Source: Myxococcales bacterium
Lineage (GTDB): Bacteria; Myxococcota; Polyangia; Polyangiales; Polyangiaceae
DNA: 49,521 bases
Assembly: GCA_003151595.1 (NCBI GenBank)
Contig: PLXW01000112.1
Span: forward strand, 1 to 49,521
Direction: 5' to 3'
A program made the position numbers and the translations under genes. Positions within the stretch are counted from its first letter, which is position 1. Each line of letters starts with the position of its first letter. The notes under the pieces were generated by a model. It saw nothing but the letters and a program-made list of their open reading frames with translations, ran no database searches and had not been told where the DNA came from. This document shows positions 42,455 through 49,521 of this stretch, piece by piece.

Positions 42455-42522
42455 TAGCCCGTGCAAATCGTACGTTTTGCGCCGATCCGCAAGCGGCATT
42501 CGGTTATCGTCGCGCCGCTCCC

Positions 42523-43125
42523 GTGGACACACCGCCGCCGCCGCCCCCGCCCCAGCCGGCGTACGTCTATGCCGCGACGGACGAGCGACCGCGCGGCGCC
42601 GAGGAGACCGCGCTGTGCGCCAAGGCCAGCACGCCCGATTGGCTCTACGTCGGAACCGGCGTGGTCCTCACCGCGCTGTCGATCACGCTCGACAACGAGG
42701 TGAAGTACGACCACTCGATCTTCGTGCGTCACCTCGGGCCGGCCACGGTCGGGCTGACGTGGGGGTTCACGTTGGGTGGCGGGTACTTGTCGATCCCGAA
42801 GTGCTCGATGGACTATGTGCAGTCGCGTCCGCCGGAGGGCGATGTGCGCGTGGCGTGGCCGATGGCGGTCGCGTTCGCGGCCTTGGCGGGGGTGACGGCA
42901 CCGATCATCGAAGCGACCGAGATCGGCGGGCCGTCGCCGGTGTGGACGGACGGCGAGCGGGTCACGCGCGTCGTGCTGTCGTCGGGGTTCGGGGTCGCCG
43001 GTGCGCTCTTGCCGTACCTCCTGCCGCCGAAGACGTGGCGCGCGGCGCGGGAGCTGGAGCGGCTTCGCGCCGGGGCCACGCCGGACGGGCGCGGCGCATT
43101 CGTATCGTGGGGTGTTCGCTTCTAG
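42523..43125 (+). CDS. Hypothetical multi-span membrane protein (200 aa)
   Basis: The reading begins at a GTG (MDTPPPPPPPQPAYVYAATD) and has at least three hydrophobic segments (LYVGTGVVLTALSITL, ATVGLTWGFTLGGGYLS, PMAVAFAALAGVTAPIIE, VVLSSGFGVAGALLPYLLPP). The protein ends in SWGVRF, a terminal Phe as in some outer-membrane proteins. There is no signal peptide at this start and no upstream in-frame start within 70 bp, so either the poly-Pro start is real or an N-terminal signal has been lost. GC at third positions is high. It is divergent from the phosphohexomutase gene. No family recognised. Confidence 0.7.
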   Translation: MDTPPPPPPPQPAYVYAATDERPRGAEETALCAKASTPDWLYVGTGVVLTALSITLDNEVKYDHSIFVRHLGPATVGLTWGFTLGGGYLSIPKCSMDYVQSRPPEGDVRVAWPMAVAFAALAGVTAPIIEATEIGGPSPVWTDGERVTRVVLSSGFGVAGALLPYLLPPKTWRAARELERLRAGATPDGRGAFVSWGVRF

Positions 43126-43135
43126 GCGGTTGCTC

Positions 43136-43459
43136 TAAATCGCCGAGCGCGATTTCGCACGAAACGAACGCCGGCGTTTAGTTCGTTCTGGTGGGGACTG
43201 CGTCCCCCTCGGAAGCTTCGCTTCCGAGCCTCCCTTGCCTCGCCTTCGGCGAATCGTGCTTCGCACGACAACGAGATGAGAGAAGGTTTCGCGCGATCTC
43301 CGCTCCACGCTCGCTCCCTTTCTCGCCGTCGTGCGAAGCACGATTCGCCGAAGGCGATGCAGGGGAGGGCTCCAGACGAAGTCTGGAGGGGACGCAGTCC
43401 CGCAAGGACGAGGTAAACCGCCGGAGCGCGCTTCTGGTCGAATCGCGCTCGGCGATTTA
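43136..43459. repeat. 324-bp palindromic multi-hairpin element (MITE-like)
   Basis: The element is bounded by a perfect 19-bp inverted repeat (TAAATCGCCGAGCGCGATT at 43136-43154 and its reverse complement at 43441-43459). Inside are a perfect 30-bp inverted repeat (43240-43269 with 43328-43357), and local hairpins CTCGGAAGC-TTC-GCTTCCGAG (43208-43228) and CTCCAGAC-GAA-GTCTGGAG (43370-43388). It ends just before the ribosome-binding site of the zinc-ribbon gene. Short open frames in it are consequences of the repeats. No transposase is present, so it would move, if at all, with help from elsewhere. Confidence 0.85.
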
Positions 43460-43470
43460 CCCTGGAGATC

Positions 43471-43836
43471 ATGGGCGACAACCGTCGCGACGATCCTCCG
43501 CAGACCAAAGCGGGCCCCGAGAACATGCGCGCGGTGATCCGCCCGCAGAGCGACGCGGCGACCGACTCGACGAAGGGGCCGTACCTGCCGACCGCCGCGA
43601 TGCCCTCGGTGGCCGAGCCGCCCACCGAGCCGCGACCAAAGCCGCGCGCGAAGACGACCGAGCAGTCCGCGCTAGCGATGACCGAGTGCCCGACGTGTCA
43701 CGTCGCTACGCCGGTCGCGCGCTTCTGCACCGAGTGCGGCGCGACGCTCGTGCAACGAAACTTCTGCAGCGGATGCGGCGCTCACTTGAAACCCAACGCG
43801 AACTTCTGCGACGGCTGCGGGCTCAAGGTCTCCTGA
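43471..43836 (+). CDS. Double zinc-ribbon protein (121 aa)
   Basis: The first 70 residues are polar and probably disordered (Pro, Glu, Lys rich). From 73 follow four CxxC-type knuckles: CPTC (Cys73/76), FCTECG (Cys86/89), FCSGCG (Cys99/102) and FCDGCG (Cys113/116), which make two zinc ribbons of the double-zinc-ribbon/DZR type. No membrane segment. Such proteins often bind partners or nucleic acid but have no set function. The ATG has GGAG close upstream (CTGGAGATC), right after the palindromic element; the end lies 18 bp from the convergent helicase gene. Confidence 0.85.
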   Translation: MGDNRRDDPPQTKAGPENMRAVIRPQSDAATDSTKGPYLPTAAMPSVAEPPTEPRPKPRAKTTEQSALAMTECPTCHVATPVARFCTECGATLVQRNFCSGCGAHLKPNANFCDGCGLKVS

Positions 43837-43854
43837 GCACCAGCCGGCGGGCGT

Positions 43855-46140
43855 TCACACCGGCTTGAGAAAGCGCGCGAGGATCTTCTTCTCGCCCCAC
43901 CCCGGAAAGAACGCGACGACCGTAGGCTCGGCCGCGACTTCGACTTTGCGCACTTCGCCTTCGCCGAAACGCGAGTGAACGACGCGCGACCCGCGACGGA
44001 GCGGCATCTCGGTCGTGTCGCTCGCGTCGTCGCTGAAGAACTCGCGATCGACGAAGCGCTCGCCCGGCGCGACGTCACGCGGCGGTGCCGCCGGTGGGCG
44101 CGAGACCGGCGCCGCTTGCGGATGGCGCCACGGCGCGCTCGTCGCTTGATGCGCTTGCGCGCGCTGCACGTACGGATCGATCCGCTGCGTTGCCGCGCGC
44201 GTCGTCTTGTGAACGACGGCGTCGGCCGGCAAGTCCGCGATGAACCGACTCGGGCGCCCCCAGCGCGTCGTCCCGAAGATCTGCCGCAGCTCGGCGTGCG
44301 TCATCACCAGGTACTTCCGCGCGCGCGTGATGGCGACGTACGCGAGGCGCCGCTCTTCTTCCATCTCCTCGTGACCGCCGGGCTCCATTCCGCGGTACGG
44401 GAACATCTCTTCTTCCATCCCGGTCAGCAGCACGAGCTCGAACTCGAGCCCCTTGGCGCCGTGCACCGTCATCAGCGTGACGCGCGGCGCGTCCTTCATT
44501 CCGTCGATGTCGCTCTGAAGCGAGACGCGCTCGAGGTAGCCCGAGAGGTTCGCCTCTTCGCCGGCCGCGCGCGCCTCGGCCTCGTAGTCCTGGATCGACG
44601 ACAGGAGCTCGCCCAGGTTCTCGAGACGCGCGTCGTTCTCCGCGCTGCTCTCTTGCTCGAGCGCCGCGCGATACCCCGTTCGCTCGAGGACCGACTCCAG
44701 CACCGCGTGCGGCGCTTCGGTCTGCGCCTCGGCGCGCAGCTTCGCCAGGAGCTCGTGGACCTGCACGAGGCGCTTCCGCGCCGTGTTGGCGATCTCGTCG
44801 CACGCCTCGAGCCGCGGGATGGCGTCGTGCATCGAGATGCCCTGCTCGCTCGCGAAGAGCGCGAGCCGCTCCATCGTGGTAGCGCCGATGCCGCGGGCGG
44901 GAACGTTGATGATGCGACCGAGGTCGACGTCGCTCTTCGGGTTCACCAGCACGCGCAGGTACGAGATCGCGTCCTTCACTTCGGCGCGCTCGTAGAACTT
45001 CATCCCGCCGACGATCTGGTACGGCAGGTTCACCGCGCGCAGCGCTTCTTCGAGGACGCGTGACTGCGCGTGCACCCGGTAGAACACGGCGATCTCCTTC
45101 GGATCGATCCCGCTCGCGCGCCCCTCCTGAATCACGCGAACGACGTGCGCCGCTTCGTCGCGCTCGTCCTTCACGGCGACGATCTCGATCGCAGCGCCGT
45201 CTTCGTTCGCCGTCCAAAGCTCCTTCGGCTCGCGCTGCGTCGACGGCTCGATGACGCCGAGCGCGGCCTTCACGATGCGCCCGGTGGAGCGGTAGTTCTG
45301 CTCGAGCTTCACCACCTTCGCGCCCGGGAAGTCGTGGCGGAAGCCGCGGATGTTGCGGACGTCTGCGCCGCGCCACCGGTAGATCGATTGATCGTCGTCA
45401 CCGACGACGCACAGGTTCTTGTGCTCGCGGGTGAGCTCGCGAAGGAGCCGGTACTGCGTCGCGTTCGTGTCCTGGAACTCGTCGACCAGCACGTAGTCGA
45501 AGCGGCGGCGGATCGCGTTCGCGACCTTCTCGTCCCCTTTTTCGAGGATGCGGAGCACGTAGAGAATCAGGTCTTCGAAGTCGACCGCGTTCGCGGCGCG
45601 GAGCTGCTCTTCGTAGCGGGCGTAGACCTTCTGCCAGGCGTCGTCCTGGTAGCTGTCGAGGCTCATGTCCTCGGGTCCGCGCGCTTCTTGCTTCTCCTTG
45701 TGGATGCGCGAGAGCGCGGCGCGCGGCGGGTAGCGCTTCTCGTCGAGGTTGAGCTCGCGGATGGCGCGCGTGACGACCTGTTTCTGATCCGACGTGTCGT
45801 AGATGACGAAGTCGCGCGAGAGCCCCACGGCCTCGCCGTGCCTGCGGAGAAGCTTGGCGCACGTCGCGTGGAACGTGCCGGCCCAAAGGTCGCGAGCGAT
45901 CTCCGGCGACAGCAACCGCTCGAGGCGCGAGCGCATCTCCTGCGCCGCCTTGTTGGTGAACGTGACCGCGAGGATCCGGTACGGCGGCACCCGCGCGCAG
46001 GCGACGAGGTTCGCGATGCGGTACGTGATGACGCGCGTCTTCCCGCTCCCCGCGCCTGCGAACACGAGCAGCGGCCCGTTGATGTGCTCGACGGCTTCGG
46101 CCTGCGGCTCGTTGAGACCGTCGGTCTTCACCGAGCTCAT
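43855..46140 (-). CDS. pcrA: UvrD/PcrA-type superfamily 1 DNA helicase
   Basis: The 761-aa helicase has motif Q/I (LNEPQAEAVEHINGPLLVFAG, AGAGSGKT at 28-35), motif II VDEFQDTNATQY, motif III GDDDQSIYRWRGAD, motif IV LEQNYRSTGRIVKAA, motif V MTVHGAKGLEFE and motif VI RLAYVAITRARKYL. The C-terminal segment (RVVHSRFGEGEVRKVE, FFPGWGEKKILARFLKPV) matches the PcrA/UvrD tail that contacts RNA polymerase. It unwinds DNA 3' to 5' in excision and replication-conflict repair. I prefer the ATG at 46140, although an in-frame GTG a few codons upstream is possible. It follows the Ser/Thr kinase gene after 62 bp. Confidence 0.93.
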   Translation of the reverse strand: MSSVKTDGLNEPQAEAVEHINGPLLVFAGAGSGKTRVITYRIANLVACARVPPYRILAVTFTNKAAQEMRSRLERLLSPEIARDLWAGTFHATCAKLLRRHGEAVGLSRDFVIYDTSDQKQVVTRAIRELNLDEKRYPPRAALSRIHKEKQEARGPEDMSLDSYQDDAWQKVYARYEEQLRAANAVDFEDLILYVLRILEKGDEKVANAIRRRFDYVLVDEFQDTNATQYRLLRELTREHKNLCVVGDDDQSIYRWRGADVRNIRGFRHDFPGAKVVKLEQNYRSTGRIVKAALGVIEPSTQREPKELWTANEDGAAIEIVAVKDERDEAAHVVRVIQEGRASGIDPKEIAVFYRVHAQSRVLEEALRAVNLPYQIVGGMKFYERAEVKDAISYLRVLVNPKSDVDLGRIINVPARGIGATTMERLALFASEQGISMHDAIPRLEACDEIANTARKRLVQVHELLAKLRAEAQTEAPHAVLESVLERTGYRAALEQESSAENDARLENLGELLSSIQDYEAEARAAGEEANLSGYLERVSLQSDIDGMKDAPRVTLMTVHGAKGLEFELVLLTGMEEEMFPYRGMEPGGHEEMEEERRLAYVAITRARKYLVMTHAELRQIFGTTRWGRPSRFIADLPADAVVHKTTRAATQRIDPYVQRAQAHQATSAPWRHPQAAPVSRPPAAPPRDVAPGERFVDREFFSDDASDTTEMPLRRGSRVVHSRFGEGEVRKVEVAAEPTVVAFFPGWGEKKILARFLKPV

Positions 46141-46202
46141 CGCGTCGTCGTTCTTGGTCTCGCTCTCGTGCACGGCAACTTCCACGAGAGGCACATACAA
46201 CG

Positions 46203-48200
46203 TCAGAGCTTCGCCGGCCACGCTAGCTCGAACTCGAAGTCGCGCGCGAAGCTCGCCTCGCCCGCCATCACGCGCGAAGTCACTTCGTGCGCGGCGGCGC
46301 TCTTCAAGAGCCCTTCGGCCGTCCCGAGCGTCACGTTGCGCAGCGCGAGGCTGGCGGCGTCGAAGCCGTCGAAGCGAATCGACGCCCGCTTCATGGTGCC
46401 GTCGCTGCTGCTCGAGGGCTCGGCGACCCGCACGTTCGCGAAGTCGTAGAGGCGGGACCACGCCGTGACCGAGCGCTTCAGGAGCGAGATCGGATCCCCC
46501 GCGCGCGCCACGGTCGAGCGAAAGATCGGCCCCAGATCGCGCTCGAAGTTCTCGCGCGCCAGCGCTCGCCACGGTGTCGCGTCGCCGCCGAAGACGAGCG
46601 CCGTGGCCGCTTCCAGGAACGTGTCGAGCGCGTCGATGTCGTACCAGACGAGCGCGTTGAACCCGTCGGTGCGGTACGACTCGGCGAGCTCGCGGGGGAT
46701 CGCGCGGAGCACCTCGTCACGTGCGGCTTCTCCGTAGGCTCGCTCGATCCAGCGACTCGCCGCGCGCGGAACGCTGCCGCGCGTGTGGCACTTGCCGCGC
46801 ACGTGACTGGGGAGCGGACGCGGGATCCACGCCGTGCGCCGCGCGGTCGGCGTGCGCGTGCCTGCGGGGGGAACGGGTGAGATGCGCTTCGGCGTGTGCG
46901 GCGGGATCGTCGACAGGTTGTGCGACGACGTTCGGCGCGCGTCCGACGTCGAATCGCGAAAGAGCGGCGTCGCGCGCGGCTCGCGCAAGGCGGGCGTGAG
47001 CGTCGGTTCGCGAACGGCCGGTGTGATCATCCGCTCGCGAATGGGGGGCGTGATGAGCGGCTCGCGAATCGCCGGCGTGACGCTCGCCTCACCCGGATCG
47101 GCCACGACCGTCGCGTACGGGCGCACGTCCTCGGCGCGCGAGGCCAACGTCGGCGCGACGGGGACGGGCGCTTTCGGAGGCGACGGCGGCGCGGCCGGCG
47201 TAGGTGCAGCGCGCGCTTCGGCGTCGAGCGGCGCCGCCCCGATCGAGACGGCATCGCGAGGCGCGGACGTCTCGTCCATCGGAGGCACGGCCATCGTCGG
47301 CTCGAGCCCCGTCACCGCATCGACGAGCGCCAGGAGCGATGCGCGTCTGACCGCGCCGTCGGGGGCGAGCGGCGCCAGCATGTCGGCGAACGACTGCGCG
47401 CTCAAGAACCGGTCGTCCTGCGACTTGGCCAGCGCGACGTCGAGCACCGACTGCACGCGCTCGTCGATCGCGAGCCCCATCGACGCGAGCTTCGGTGCCG
47501 GCGCGTGCACGATCTTGTAGGCCGTCGCCACCGCGCTCTGCGCCTCGAACGGCCTCCGCCCCGTGAGCAGCTCGAAGAGCACGATCCCGACGGCGAACAG
47601 ATCGCTCCGCCCGTCGATCACCCCTTCGCCCGACGCTTGCTCCGGCGACAGATAGTCGGGCGTGCCGAACACCACGCCGGTGTTCGTGTTGGTGCTCGAC
47701 CCGAGGATCTTCGCGATCCCGAAGTCGAGCAGCTTCACGGTCACGCCGCTCGACGTGCGCGCGAGGAACACGTTCTCCGGCTTCAGATCGCGGTGCACGA
47801 TCCCTTGCCGATGCGCGGCGTCGAGCGCGTTCAACATCGCGAGGATCACGGCAAGCGCGGCGGTGAGATCGAAGCGGACGACCCGCGCGAGCGCGCCGCT
47901 CAGGCTGCTCCCTTCGAGGATCTCCATCGCCACGTACGGCCCCTCTTCGCAGAGCCCGGCGTCGAGCACGTCGACGATGTTCGGATGGCGGATCTTGTTG
48001 ACCGCCTGGGCTTCCTGGAAGAACCGCCGCGTGAGGTCGGGGTCGCTCGCGAAGTCCTTTCGGAGCAGTTTGATGGCGACGATGCGCCCGGCGTACTGGT
48101 GCTCCGCACGGAAGACCTCGCCCATCCCTCCACCGCCGAGGCGCTGGAGGAGCTTGTATTTGCCGGCAACGATGGAGCCGACGTGCGCGAGCGAGGTCAC
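46203..48200 (-). CDS. Ser/Thr protein kinase with TP-repeat linker and C-terminal helical/beta domain
   Basis: The 665-aa kinase starts with a Hanks-type domain (about 14-280): LGGGGMGEVFRA, Lys44 in VAIKLLR, HRDLKPEN with Asp138, DFGIAKIL at 159-166, and GTPDYLSPEQ. A Pro/Ala-rich linker follows. Residues 374-418 are five nine-residue repeats of the form xTP[AP]xREPx. The C-terminal 180 residues (SRWIERAYGEAARDEVLRA ... FEFELAWPAKL) resemble DUF2378/heme-NO-binding-fold domains of myxobacterial kinases, a tentative call. No membrane segment. The start ATG at 48200 is clear. It leads the unit with pcrA. Confidence 0.9.
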   Translation of the reverse strand: MTSLAHVGSIVAGKYKLLQRLGGGGMGEVFRAEHQYAGRIVAIKLLRKDFASDPDLTRRFFQEAQAVNKIRHPNIVDVLDAGLCEEGPYVAMEILEGSSLSGALARVVRFDLTAALAVILAMLNALDAAHRQGIVHRDLKPENVFLARTSSGVTVKLLDFGIAKILGSSTNTNTGVVFGTPDYLSPEQASGEGVIDGRSDLFAVGIVLFELLTGRRPFEAQSAVATAYKIVHAPAPKLASMGLAIDERVQSVLDVALAKSQDDRFLSAQSFADMLAPLAPDGAVRRASLLALVDAVTGLEPTMAVPPMDETSAPRDAVSIGAAPLDAEARAAPTPAAPPSPPKAPVPVAPTLASRAEDVRPYATVVADPGEASVTPAIREPLITPPIRERMITPAVREPTLTPALREPRATPLFRDSTSDARRTSSHNLSTIPPHTPKRISPVPPAGTRTPTARRTAWIPRPLPSHVRGKCHTRGSVPRAASRWIERAYGEAARDEVLRAIPRELAESYRTDGFNALVWYDIDALDTFLEAATALVFGGDATPWRALARENFERDLGPIFRSTVARAGDPISLLKRSVTAWSRLYDFANVRVAEPSSSSDGTMKRASIRFDGFDAASLALRNVTLGTAEGLLKSAAAHEVTSRVMAGEASFARDFEFELAWPAKL
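46947..47081 (-). repeat. Five 27-bp coding repeats (nonapeptide TPxxREPx)
   Basis: Five in-frame 27-bp units encode VTPAIREPL, ITPPIRERM, ITPAVREPT, LTPALREPR and ATPLFRDST in the kinase linker. Each supplies a Thr-Pro pair. Unit divergence at wobble positions shows the repeats are not a very recent slippage. Confidence 0.85.
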
Positions 48201-48265
48201 TTCGAGTTACGAACGATACTCCGATGATGGCCGGCGGCGCGACTAGCCTTATATTCGCCCCACCG

Positions 48266-48925
48266 ATGTCCGAGTCCAAAGCCCCCCCCTCGAATCGCCC
48301 CTCGAAAGTCCCCGCACCGCAGGCCGTGGCGAATGGTGAAGTCGCCGCCGCCGACGGAGACGAGGAGCGCCCGACCGAGCCCGGCGCAATCCCCGATGCG
48401 AAGCCTGCCGCGCCCGCCCCACCGGCCGATCCGCTCGCCGACGCGCGCGCCGAGACCGCGCGCATGAAGGACGCTTGGATGCGTAGCGCCGCCGACTTCG
48501 ACAACTTCCGAAAGCGCTCGCGCCGCGAGCTCGAAGACGCGCGAAAAGCGGGGCGCGAAGAGCTGCTGAAGGATCTGCTCCCCGTCTTCGACAACCTCGA
48601 GCGTGGCATGCAGAGCGCGCAACAGGCCGCCGACGTGAAGGCCGTCATCGACGGCCTGAGCATGATCTTGAAGCAGTTCGACAGCACGCTCGGGCGCACC
48701 GGCATCTCGAAGGTGCCGACGATCGGCAAAGCGTTCGATCCCGCCGTCCACGAAGCCATCCAGCAGGTGGAGACGAGCGATCAAGCGCCCGGGACGATCG
48801 TGGCCGAGGTGCAGCCTGGCTACATGGCGGGCGATAGGCTCATACGCGCGGCGATGGTGGTCGTGGCCAAGCCCAAGGGCGGCGCCGAGGGCGAAGGCGC
48901 AGAAGAAACGCGCGATTCCAACTGA
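48266..48925 (+). CDS. grpE: GrpE nucleotide exchange factor
   Basis: The 219-aa co-chaperone releases ADP from DnaK. An acidic/Pro-rich, probably disordered N-terminus (1-75) precedes the long coiled-coil helix (ARAETARMKDAWMRSAADFD, NFRKRSRRELEDARK) and the C-terminal beta domain with the family signature (IGKAFDPAVHEAIQQVETSD, GTIVAEVQPGYMAGDRLIRA). I chose the ATG at 48266 (MSESKAPPS) since the longer start adds a stretch unlike GrpE. dnaK follows 60 bp downstream, and the divergent kinase gene starts 65 bp upstream. No CIRCE-like operator is seen in that spacer. Confidence 0.96.
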   Translation: MSESKAPPSNRPSKVPAPQAVANGEVAAADGDEERPTEPGAIPDAKPAAPAPPADPLADARAETARMKDAWMRSAADFDNFRKRSRRELEDARKAGREELLKDLLPVFDNLERGMQSAQQAADVKAVIDGLSMILKQFDSTLGRTGISKVPTIGKAFDPAVHEAIQQVETSDQAPGTIVAEVQPGYMAGDRLIRAAMVVVAKPKGGAEGEGAEETRDSN

Positions 48926-48985
48926 GATCCATGCCCACGACTTCGCTGGATTTCTTCCGGCCAACCGCGTGTATCCTCTGAGGCG

Positions 48986-49521
48986 ATGAGTAGAGTCATC
49001 GGCATCGACCTCGGCACGACCAACTCGTGCGTGGCGATCGTAGAGACCACGGGTGCGGCCAATCGGATCGAGGTCCGCATCATTCCGAACGCCGAAGGCG
49101 CGCGCACCACGCCGTCCGTCGTCGGCTTCCCCGCGAGCGGCGAGCGCCTCGTCGGCCAGGCGGCGAAACGCCAGGCCGTGACGAACGCGCAGAACACCGT
49201 CTACGCCGTGAAGCGCCTCATGGGGCGCAAGTACAACGAGCCCGACGTCGACAAGCAGCGCGAGCTCGCTGCCTACAAGATCATCGAGTCGCCGAACGGC
49301 GACGCGTGGGTCGGCGTGGCCGGGCGCGAGATGTCGCCGCCCGAAGTGAGCGCGTTCATCCTCGGCAAGATGAAAGAGATCGCCGAGTCGTACCTCGGCG
49401 AAGAAGTGACCGACGCGGTGGTCACGGTCCCCGCGTACTTCGACGACGCGCAACGGCAAGCCACGAAAGACGCCGGGCGCATCGCCGGGCTCGACGTGAA
49501 GCGCATCATCAACGAGCCCAC
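48986..49521 (+). CDS. dnaK: Molecular chaperone DnaK (5' part, runs off the window)
   Basis: The reading from the ATG at 48986 has no stop up to the window end, giving 178 residues of the Hsp70 ATPase domain: [15 protein letters not shown] (phosphate 1 loop), [34 protein letters not shown], and [21 protein letters not shown] with KRIINEPT at the edge. It is the partner of the upstream grpE and is likely cotranscribed with it. A plausible Shine-Dalgarno (TGAGGCG) precedes the ATG. The C-terminal part and any dnaJ are outside the window. Confidence 0.97.
   Translation, partial: MSRVIGIDLGTTNSCVAIVETTGAANRIEVRIIPNAEGARTTPSVVGFPASGERLVGQAAKRQAVTNAQNTVYAVKRLMGRKYNEPDVDKQRELAAYKIIESPNGDAWVGVAGREMSPPEVSAFILGKMKEIAESYLGEEVTDAVVTVPAYFDDAQRQATKDAGRIAGLDVKRIINEP

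Noticed and set aside
43135..43405. Short minus-strand frames inside the palindromic element
   Set aside because: Explained by the inverted repeats; no start with a ribosome-binding site and no protein-like composition.
48201..48265. CIRCE or sigma32-type control site before grpE
   Set aside because: No inverted repeat of the CIRCE type and no convincing heat-shock promoter in the 65-bp spacer.
48197..49459. Minus-strand 420-codon frame at the window end
   Set aside because: Antisense to grpE and dnaK, whose family signatures are certain.

Overview
This is a high-GC chromosomal window (strong G/C bias at third codon positions) from what looks like a myxobacterium-type member of the Myxococcota, most likely the Polyangia. 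The inference rests on gene content: two eukaryote-like Ser/Thr kinases (one fused to a periplasmic-binding-protein sensor), an FHA-domain sigma54 activator, an AgmX/PglI-type TonB-like protein, a TPR-PEGA protein, many lipoproteins of unknown function and densely packed short operons. No rRNA, tRNA, CRISPR array, prophage or transposase was seen.

Layout. 1-4.1 kb: a small hypothetical gene, a large lipoprotein joining YVTN propeller repeats to a phosphoesterase domain, a 48-aa ORF coupled to it, and a possible gene remnant. 4.2-6.8 kb (minus): AgmX/PglI protein, hypothetical protein, class II DAHP synthase. 6.85-9.46 kb (plus): adenylate-forming enzyme coupled by GTGA to a cysteine desulfurase. 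9.5-9.6 kb: a long inverted repeat that also exists as a half copy inside the first large gene. 9.6-11.4 kb (minus): DUF2807 protein and asd. 11.5-16.6 kb (plus): propeller-like lipoprotein and an Omp85/BamA-like outer-membrane protein. 16.6-18.65 kb (minus): LivK/LivH-like pair. 18.7-20.2 kb: B12-type radical SAM protein. 20.2-25.4 kb (minus): kinase-PBP fusion, Zn alcohol dehydrogenase, pirin, small hypothetical.

25.6-32.2 kb is a secreted-protein region: a 549-aa lipoprotein, three tandem paralogous Cys-rich lipoproteins, an FHA-sigma54 activator, then (divergent) another Cys-rich lipoprotein preceded by a good -24/-12 sigma54-type sequence, and a TlpA-like thioredoxin. 32.2-35.7 kb (minus) is an envelope/polysaccharide operon (PEGA-barrel protein, GH113-like hydrolase, NodB deacetylase). 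35.8-38.6 kb is a hybrid histidine kinase. 38.6-38.9 kb holds 63-bp tandem hairpin repeats. 38.9-42.5 kb (minus): phosphohexomutase, prmC, metallophosphoesterase. 42.5-43.8 kb: membrane protein, a 324-bp multi-hairpin palindromic element, zinc-ribbon protein. 43.9-48.2 kb (minus): Ser/Thr kinase and PcrA/UvrD helicase. 48.3 kb to the end (plus): grpE and the 5' part of dnaK.

Housekeeping functions (aroma precursor synthesis, asd, prmC, grpE-dnaK, pcrA) are interleaved with signalling and surface genes. The least explained parts are the triple Cys-rich lipoprotein cluster with its neighbouring sigma54 regulator, the adenylate-forming/cysteine desulfurase pair, and three kinds of structured non-coding repeat.
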